Part shown: positions 4,644-8,290 of the stretch, one piece after another
How positions within the stretch are numbered: the first letter of the stretch is position 1
Layout of the letters: each line of letters starts with the position of its first letter
NCBI GenBank assembly: GCA_965660355.1
Contig: CBFHZN010000037.1
Coordinates: forward strand, 1 to 8,290
DNA length: 8,290 nt
Direction of reading: 5' to 3'
From: CAJXVY01 sp965660355
Lineage (GTDB): Bacteria; Actinomycetota; Actinomycetes; Actinomycetales; Microbacteriaceae
The notes under the pieces: generated by a model
The model's input: only the letters and a program-made list of their open reading frames with translations
Told to the model about the DNA's origin: nothing
Databases searched by the model: none
Made by a program: the position numbers and the translations under genes

Positions 4644-4943
4644 ATGAACAGATCCCTCGCAGTTGCAATAGTTGTTGGTTTGGTCATCGGATTGGTTGCC
4701 ATCTTCAGTCAATTATTTGGAAACCTGCTGGCGATGCTGATTGCAGGTCTAGCTTTGGGTTTGATGGTTTGGGTTATCAGAAAATACCCCAATAACTACA
4801 ACGCGAGGGCTGTGATTGCAAGCCTTGGGCTTGTGTTTGCAATTGCTGCTTTGGTGTCAATCGCAGGCATTGCTTTGACGCTGATTGGGATAGTTTTGAT
4901 TGCCGCCGGTAGTTTTTGGCTATTCGGCAGGCTGTTCCGCTAA
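4644..4943 (+). CDS. Small three-helix membrane protein, unidentified
   Basis: A 99-residue, very hydrophobic protein with helices at about 5-22 and 25-46, then a polar loop R-K-Y-P-N-N-Y-N-A-R (46-55), and further hydrophobic segments at about 56-93, which can hold one long or two short helices. The C-terminus is basic (GRLFR). I recognise no family. It diverges from the NfeD-like gene, with 82 bases between the two starts. No ribosome binding site is clear; a GAGAAT box (4632-4637) ends 6 bases before the ATG and could be the -10 of a leaderless transcript. Its last 24 bases overlap the 3' end of the convergent lipoprotein gene. Gene status is supported by Leu/Ile/Val/Ala/Gly-rich helices with normal loops and by an otherwise empty region. 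Confidence 0.75.
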   Translation: MNRSLAVAIVVGLVIGLVAIFSQLFGNLLAMLIAGLALGLMVWVIRKYPNNYNARAVIASLGLVFAIAALVSIAGIALTLIGIVLIAAGSFWLFGRLFR

Positions 4944-5663
4944 GAACTCTTCAACTTCTGTGTCTAATCTGTCGATCCACTTTTGATCAACCTCGTAGTT
5001 ATATGTCACAACAACGGCACTCTCTGGGTTTCCCTCTTCGAGATACCACCACGCTCCTAAAAGTTCTTCGCCATCTGTTAGATAGTTAAATCCATAACGA
5101 CCAAAACTTGGATCTTCATATTCAAGGGTGAAGCCCCCTGGCTGAGCACCGAAATAGGTGTTTTCCAAGTTATCTGGTTCGCTTAGCAACAGAAACGGCC
5201 AAGCCGAGGTGAAGTCTCTGGCATCAAAAATCAGTTCTGCTGTGTCATCAACAGTGTTGATCCAGGCAGCTGAGTAATTGTCTTTTTGATCTGGGTTGTG
5301 AACCAGGATGACATTTCCCGCCTCACCTCGAAGGGTTTCAACGATTCCGTCTTTGTCAAATTTGTCAAAGGTGTTGGCCGCAATAATTGCAGCATCCTCA
5401 ATTGATTCAACGGTTTGATACTCGCTTGAATCAACATCAGGCAGGGCATCTGGTGCTAAATCGGGGGAATCTGATGACCCGTCATCGATGGAACCGGGCA
5501 AGTCTTCGATGCCCGAGCCCGTTTCATCTGGACTGCTGGATCCTTGATCGGACTGTTGTTCTGAGCTCGTTGATGAATCATCAGTGCTGGATTGTTCTGT
5601 TTCTGCAGCTGCGCAACCAGTTAGAACAAGAGAGGAAAATAAAACCATTGAGATTAATCGCAT
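4920..5663 (-). CDS. Lipoprotein with Ser/Asp-rich linker and uncharacterised C-terminal domain
   Basis: 247 residues. A signal peptide with lipobox L-T-G-C puts lipidated Cys at residue 17. A low-complexity Ser/Asp/Glu/Gln linker (about 20-80) resembles that of the nuclease lipoprotein. A folded domain (about 82-246), rich in aromatic and acidic residues, follows: E-D-A-A-I-I-A-A-N-T-F-D-K-F (89-102), N-V-I-L-V-H-N-P-D (117-125), A-A-W-I-N-T-V-D-D-T-A-E-L-I-F-D (132-147), F-G-R-Y-G-F-N-Y-L (187-195), L-L-G-A-W-W-Y-L-E-E (201-210), and a terminal acidic helix. I recognise no family; it may be a ligand-binding or sensor domain, but nothing visible decides this. No ribosome binding site precedes the ATG. 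A TAGACT box ends 7 bases upstream, pointing to a leaderless mRNA. It lies 53 bases downstream of nagB and may have its own promoter. Confidence 0.85.
   Translation of the reverse strand: MRLISMVLFSSLVLTGCAAAETEQSSTDDSSTSSEQQSDQGSSSPDETGSGIEDLPGSIDDGSSDSPDLAPDALPDVDSSEYQTVESIEDAAIIAANTFDKFDKDGIVETLRGEAGNVILVHNPDQKDNYSAAWINTVDDTAELIFDARDFTSAWPFLLLSEPDNLENTYFGAQPGGFTLEYEDPSFGRYGFNYLTDGEELLGAWWYLEEGNPESAVVVTYNYEVDQKWIDRLDTEVEEFLAEQPAE
5402..5434. repeat. 8-bp intragenic inverted repeat in lipoprotein linker region
   Basis: TTGATTCA (5402-5409) and TGAATCAA (5427-5434) are exact reverse complements with a 17-base loop. A similar arrangement, GTTGATTC/GAATCAAC (2972-2999, loop 12), lies in the linker of the nuclease lipoprotein. 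Both may follow from Asp-Ser/Glu-Ser codon use in acidic linkers rather than function. Confidence 0.35.
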
Positions 5664-5670
5664 TAGCGAA

Positions 5671-5676
5671 AGTCTA
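5671..5676 (-). promoter_or_regulatory. Putative promoter -10 box for the orphan lipoprotein (leaderless)
   Basis: TAGACT on the minus strand, ending 7 bases before the ATG at 5663. A TCTACA hexamer (5693-5698, minus), matching TTGACA at four of six positions, lies 16 bases upstream and could be the -35. There is no ribosome binding site between the box and the start. The box is identical to that before the NfeD-like gene. Confidence 0.5.
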
Positions 5677-5716
5677 TGAGGGAAACCGGAGTTGTAGAAA
5701 TGATTGGAGCGGATTA

Positions 5717-6433
5717 TCAGTCTTTTGATTGGGTGTATTGATCTGGAATCATTGAGGCCGCCTCTTGATCAACCACTAGTTTCAGGTCTGGATGATCCAA
5801 CAGGAAGCTGGCTGGGGAGTGGTTTTTTTCAAACATTTTCTTTAGGGCTATTGCCTTAGATTTTCCTGTTGCCACCAACAAAATTTTCTTAGCCTGCATG
5901 ATTGTTGCTATCCCCTGAGTGATGGCAAACCTGGGCATTGAACCCTCAAAGTCTTTTGAATTTGCAACTAACGTCTCATCGGAAAGTTGAACTTTGCGAG
6001 TTCTAGATTCTCTGTCGCTTCCTGGTTCGTTGAATGCAATGTGGCCATTTGTTCCAATTCCCAATAATTGAATATCCACGGGTCCAAGTGAGTTCAAATC
6101 AGATTCAAATCGATCAATCAACTCTTGACTATCGGTATTAGGAGGCATCATCAAATTCTCTGCGGGTAGCCCAACAGGAATCACAAGTTCTCTAAGCAAA
6201 GTTTCTCGAAACGAAGATGGGTGCCCATCGGGAAGTTCCAAATACTCATCGAGGCCGATGATGATTTGCTCAGATGCTGGTTTCCATTTTTGAGCAAGGA
6301 TTTCATAAATTGGTTCAAATGTTTTACCGGTGGCAACCCCAAATGGGCCATTAGCACCATTAAGCAGTTTCAAGATCTCTGCGCCAACCTCGGTGACCAA
6401 TTGGGGCTGACTTTGAAAAACGGAAAGTTCCAT
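5717..6433 (-). CDS. nagB: Glucosamine-6-phosphate deaminase
   Basis: 238 residues, close to the short Bacillus-type NagB (about 242) and shorter than the allosteric E. coli enzyme (266). It converts glucosamine-6-phosphate to fructose-6-phosphate and ammonia in the cytoplasm. Catalytic motifs are G-L-D-E-Y (60-64; D62 is the general base, E. coli D72) and L-L-G-I-G-T-N-G-H-I-A-F-N-E-P (123-137; H131 and E136 match H143 and E148). N129 replaces E. coli D141, as is normal in Bacillus-type enzymes. K193 in G-K-S-K matches the phosphate-binding K208. Two sites are unusual: the phosphate loop reads A-T-G-K-T-F instead of A-T-G-G-T-P, and K160 stands where E. coli R172 binds phosphate (ANSK for ANSR). 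It is the last gene of the lppM/TM2/SRPBCC operon, 8 bases behind the SRPBCC stop. No clear ribosome binding site is seen, so translational coupling is likely. Confidence 0.93.
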   Translation of the reverse strand: MELSVFQSQPQLVTEVGAEILKLLNGANGPFGVATGKTFEPIYEILAQKWKPASEQIIIGLDEYLELPDGHPSSFRETLLRELVIPVGLPAENLMMPPNTDSQELIDRFESDLNSLGPVDIQLLGIGTNGHIAFNEPGSDRESRTRKVQLSDETLVANSKDFEGSMPRFAITQGIATIMQAKKILLVATGKSKAIALKKMFEKNHSPASFLLDHPDLKLVVDQEAASMIPDQYTQSKD

Positions 6434-6441
6434 GGCTAAAT

Positions 6442-6870
6442 TCAGCTAGTTCTACTCTGGGCCAAACTGACTAACTCATCAAGGGATGGCCCAATAAGTT
6501 CCATATTTGGCCTTCCCAGCATCGCTCCAAAAATGTTTTTAGCGATGCCGGTGATCAGCACCCTATGGGTGATGTTTTCCTCATCCAGTTCTCGAATCAT
6601 AATCATCTGACCTCCGGGAAGTCGTGTTGCAAATACAAAACTCTTACCAGGGTCTATTTTGATGACTTCGAAATTTGACGCTCGGTCATTTTGATCAATG
6701 ATGCTTCCACGGGCCCCAACGGTCATTGGGCCATCCAAGGATGCCTTTTTTATCGCTTGATCCCAAGAGGGCCAAGAATCAACATCTGTCCATAAAGACC
6801 AGATTTGAGCTGGCTCAGTTGCCTTGGCCGTGGCCTGAAACTTGGTTGGCTTTCCAGAAACCTCAGCCAT
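6442..6870 (-). CDS. SRPBCC-fold (START/polyketide-cyclase-like) protein
   Basis: 142 residues in one helix-grip domain. It has the family's opening beta strand (F-Q-A-T-A-K-A, 11-17), the helix with W-S-L-W-T-D-V-D-S-W-P-S-W-D (24-37) typical of the polyketide cyclase 2/SRPBCC group, G-A-R-G-S-I (52-57), a central strand S-F-V-F-A-T-R-L-P-G-G (77-87), H-R-V-L-I-T-G (102-108), and a long C-terminal helix (about 118-140). Such proteins bind hydrophobic ligands in a central cavity; the ligand is not predictable. Its ATG overlaps the preceding TM2 gene's stop by one base (TAATG at 6872-6868), so the two are translationally coupled. nagB follows after 8 bases. Confidence 0.85.
   Translation of the reverse strand: MAEVSGKPTKFQATAKATEPAQIWSLWTDVDSWPSWDQAIKKASLDGPMTVGARGSIIDQNDRASNFEVIKIDPGKSFVFATRLPGGQMIMIRELDEENITHRVLITGIAKNIFGAMLGRPNMELIGPSLDELVSLAQSRTS
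6712..6732. repeat. Intragenic stem with one-base bulge in the SRPBCC gene
   Basis: GGCCCCAA (6712-6719) pairs with TTGGGCC (6726-6732), with one C bulged and a 6-base loop. A similar bulged stem, ATCTGTC with GA-C-CAGAT (6784-6804), follows in the same gene. Neither is followed by a T-run. Confidence 0.4.
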
Positions 6871-7247
6871 TAGGCCAGCTTCAAGCCCTCTTTATCAGTT
6901 AGCTTCTTCGTGGCAATCAGGATGATGTCAATGACCACCCAGATAAGCCCAAAGGTGAAAAAGGTTGCCAGGTTCAACAGGAGCTTCAGAATTCCGGTTC
7001 CAACCTTGCCCAAATAAAACCTGTCAACTCCCAAGACTCCCAAAAATACTGAAAGCAAAAGGGCCACCAACCAGTCACGCTTTGAAAAAATGCCAGCAAT
7101 CTGTTTGGCATTCCAACGCTCCTGGGTGCTGTTTTCAATCACCACGGTGTCGCCTGTGACTTTTCCAGCATTGGCCCAAGCCTGCAGTGTCATGGTGTCC
7201 ATCTCGCGCTCGGGTTCCCCTGGCATCTTCACAGTCCACATACTCAT
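6870..7247 (-). CDS. TM2-domain membrane protein with GYF_2-like N-terminal domain
   Basis: 125 residues. The N-terminal 50 residues (W-T-V-K-M-P-G-E-x-E-R-E-M-D then L-Q-A-W-A-N-A-G-K-V-T-G-D-T-V-V, to about 54) resemble the GYF_2/DUF4339-type domain often placed before membrane segments. A TM2 domain (about 56-115) follows: K-R-D-W-L-V-A-L-L-L-S-V-F-L-G first helix, the diagnostic G-V-D-R-F-Y-L-G turn (73-80), T-G-I-L-K-L-L-L-N (84-92), and a second helix (about 96-113). The protein function is unknown. Its start abuts the stop of the lppM-like gene with no gap; an AAGGA ribosome binding site (7255-7259) inside that gene's end lies 7 bases upstream. A second ATG two codons downstream is less well spaced. 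Confidence 0.88.
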   Translation of the reverse strand: MSMWTVKMPGEPEREMDTMTLQAWANAGKVTGDTVVIENSTQERWNAKQIAGIFSKRDWLVALLLSVFLGVLGVDRFYLGKVGTGILKLLLNLATFFTFGLIWVVIDIILIATKKLTDKEGLKLA

Positions 7248-8069
7248 TTATTCATCCTTGTCTTTATCAAATAGGTCTTTATTCAAACTTCCAAACTCTT
7301 CCGGCGGGCGGTATTGACCTGGCTTTCTGGAATGCCTGACAACACTGAAAATAATCACCACCACAGACAATCCTCCCCAGATTGCTAAAAACGTCAATAG
7401 TGGAGAGAAAAATCTCAGTAGTGGCTCACCAACCTGATTCAAAACCTCGTCTAGGTAATCATCGCTGACCACCAAAGGCGGGCCAGGTTGCTCATTCGAT
7501 TCCACAAACTGGCTCAGCACCCTGGCCTCCATGACCAAGTCCTCACCTGGCTCCAATCGCCATTCAACCGTTGAGCCAAGCTGTTGACCGTTAGTTGATT
7601 CAACTACACCGGGATAGCTGATTCTCAGTGCTACATCTGGGTCTGGTACCGATGCTGGTAAATCCGCCTGGTCCACTCCTTCTTGATTCACAACCCTGCC
7701 CTCGGTAATCAGATAATCACCATCTCGATAAACCCTCAGATAGCTTTCTGGGTTGTTTCCATCGCTTAGGTTCAGAAGAGACAGGTCGCGATTATCAAAG
7801 CTAAAACGTGTTCCCTCCCATGTTGAGTTGGTTACCTCGGTTTCAGTGACGCCTGATTCAGGGCTGAACAGATTTTCATCGACGTCAGGGACAAACTCAC
7901 CAAGACCCGCCATCCGCAATTGATTGATCAGGTCTTTGGAAACGGCTGCTGTTACCTCACCACTGACTCGGTCGCTGCGATTGATTTCTAAATCAGCAGT
8001 TAGTTGAACACAGCCGGTGAGAGTCACCGCTGCGACAACTGTTAGTGCGAGAGCTTTGAGCTTTCTCAT
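7248..8069 (-). CDS. LppM-family lipoprotein
   Basis: 273 residues from the ATG at 8069. A lipoprotein signal has lipobox L-T-G-C with Cys at residue 20, followed directly by V-Q-L-T-A-D-L-E-I (21-29), the typical start of the actinobacterial LppM-like domain. That domain fills about 22-185 and contains V-S-G-E-V-T-A-A-V-S-K (36-46), R-F-S-F-D (88-92), L-R-I-S-Y-P-G-V-V-E-S-T-N-G (148-161) and V-E-W-R-L-E-P-G-E (168-176). A C-terminal membrane helix lies at about 221-245, with a short charged cytoplasmic tail (246-273). LppM in Mycobacterium tuberculosis (Rv2171) is a surface lipoprotein linked to phagosome interaction; here a general envelope role is more likely. An in-frame TTG at 8075 would add two residues; neither start has a ribosome binding site. 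A TAAGCT box 7 bases before the ATG favours a leaderless start. Confidence 0.85.
   Translation of the reverse strand: MRKLKALALTVVAAVTLTGCVQLTADLEINRSDRVSGEVTAAVSKDLINQLRMAGLGEFVPDVDENLFSPESGVTETEVTNSTWEGTRFSFDNRDLSLLNLSDGNNPESYLRVYRDGDYLITEGRVVNQEGVDQADLPASVPDPDVALRISYPGVVESTNGQQLGSTVEWRLEPGEDLVMEARVLSQFVESNEQPGPPLVVSDDYLDEVLNQVGEPLLRFFSPLLTFLAIWGGLSVVVIIFSVVRHSRKPGQYRPPEEFGSLNKDLFDKDKDE
7592..7606. repeat. Near-perfect palindrome inside the lppM-like gene
   Basis: TAGTTGA and TCAACTA (7592-7598 and 7600-7606) are symmetric about a single T. It lies in coding sequence (about E-S-T-N). It may be chance, but it shares GTTGATTC with the inverted-repeat arms at 2972-2999. Confidence 0.3.
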
Positions 8070-8076
8070 GTCCAAC

Positions 8077-8082
8077 AGCTTA
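8077..8082 (-). promoter_or_regulatory. Possible -10 box upstream of the lppM-like gene
   Basis: TAAGCT on the minus strand, 7 bases before the ATG at 8069. It fits the TANNNT pattern and the spacing of the other leaderless candidates. It lies in the 14-base gap after the upstream stop codon, next to the hairpin at 8082-8098, so it would be an internal operon promoter. The evidence is weak. Confidence 0.3.
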
Positions 8083-8098
8083 TTCAGTCATTCTGAAT
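8082..8098. repeat. 6-bp hairpin at the end of the partial gene
   Basis: ATTCAG (8082-8087) pairs with CTGAAT (8093-8098) around a 5-base loop and overlaps the TGA stop at 8084-8086. It is not followed by a T-run on the minus strand, so termination is doubtful; it may be a processing site before lppM. Confidence 0.3.
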
Positions 8099-8290
8099 GT
8101 TTGGTGAATTGGATGAAATAGGCAAGGGCAATCCTGGGGTTTTAGGCAAAACCAAATTGAACACAAAAACCTGTCTTTCGAAATCATGCTTGTCTGGGGC
8201 TGCAAGCAGAAAATACTCAGGGCTTCCCAAAGAGACTTCACCAACATAAACCTGCAGATCCGCTTCTGGAACAAACAACCTGAGTGAGCG
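8084..8290 (-). CDS. C-terminal fragment of an unidentified protein (5' end beyond the right edge)
   Basis: An open frame entering from the right edge and stopping at TGA (8084-8086), giving 68 visible residues. The composition is protein-like: D-L-Q-V-Y-V-G-E-V-S-L-G-S-P-E-Y-F-L-L-A-A-P-D, then R-Q-V-F-V-F-N-L-V-L-P-K-T-P-G-L-P, and a polar tail. The alternation of hydrophobic residues suggests beta strands. I do not recognise a family. The other minus-strand frame here encodes a Cys/Met/Phe-rich string that does not look like a protein. The 14-base gap to the lppM-like gene suggests one operon. Confidence 0.6.
   Translation of the reverse strand, partial: RSLRLFVPEADLQVYVGEVSLGSPEYFLLAAPDKHDFERQVFVFNLVLPKTPGLPLPISSNSPNIQND

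Noticed and set aside
4819..4833. 6-bp hairpin CAAGCC/GGCTTG, and similar 5-7-bp stems at 3817-3835, 4157-4174, 6216-6229, 7089-7112 and 8138-8153
   Set aside because: Perfect stems this short are expected many times by chance in 8 kb; they are not counted as evidence on their own.
5387..5728. Plus-strand open frame of 113 codons
   Set aside because: It is a shadow of the lipoprotein's low-complexity linker.
8070..8075. TTG start for the lppM-like gene
   Set aside because: It adds only two residues before a normal signal peptide and has no ribosome binding site; ATG at 8069 is simpler. Not fully excluded.

Overview
The window looks like chromosomal DNA from a low-to-mid GC actinobacterium, possibly a small-genome Microbacteriaceae relative of the aquatic Luna type. 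This placement is inferred. It rests on an LppM-type lipoprotein, a secreted DUF1524 nuclease with a C-terminal Excalibur motif, AGGAGG-type ribosome binding sites mixed with apparently leaderless starts, and a base composition that looks below 50 % GC by eye (not counted). Coding density is very high: no gap between genes exceeds about 85 bases. I see no tRNA, rRNA, insertion sequence, CRISPR array or phage gene.

Layout. (1) Positions 1-419, minus: the N-terminal part of a short-chain dehydrogenase, running off the left edge. (2) Positions 500-1198, plus: a bacterial PH-domain protein, then a DUF4282 membrane protein, ending at a strong bidirectional terminator (1204-1236). (3) Positions 4561-1233, minus: a probable four-gene envelope operon of NfeD-like protein, SPFH/band-7 protein, lipoprotein nuclease (DUF1524 HNH core plus Excalibur), and a membrane-anchored protein with an (EP)8 linker and two copies of an unnamed domain. 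It ends at the same terminator. (4) Positions 4644-4943, plus: a small membrane protein whose 3' end overlaps that of the next gene by 24 bases. (5) Positions 5663-4920, minus: an orphan lipoprotein with a Ser/Asp-rich linker. (6) Positions 8290-5717, minus: a tightly packed operon of an unidentified partial gene, an LppM-like lipoprotein, a TM2-domain protein, an SRPBCC-fold protein and glucosamine-6-phosphate deaminase (nagB).

How the genes may work together. Most products act at the cell envelope: three lipoproteins, the SPFH/NfeD pair, and several membrane proteins. In the SPFH operon, the NfeD/SPFH pair probably forms a membrane microdomain, while the two downstream genes put a nuclease and a repeat domain outside the cell on long acidic linkers. 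NagB would feed amino-sugar carbon, for example from cell-wall recycling or chitin, into glycolysis.

The most unusual signal is not a gene. Perfect inverted repeats occur inside coding sequence, including two 13-bp stems with 4- and 6-base loops (245-274 and 4358-4389) and several 9-bp stems. They are far stronger than chance predicts and lack the U-tract of a terminator. A second point is that two adjacent genes share in-frame EP-coding hexamer repeats, which could allow domain swapping. I found no clear candidate for a wholly new defence or metabolic system.
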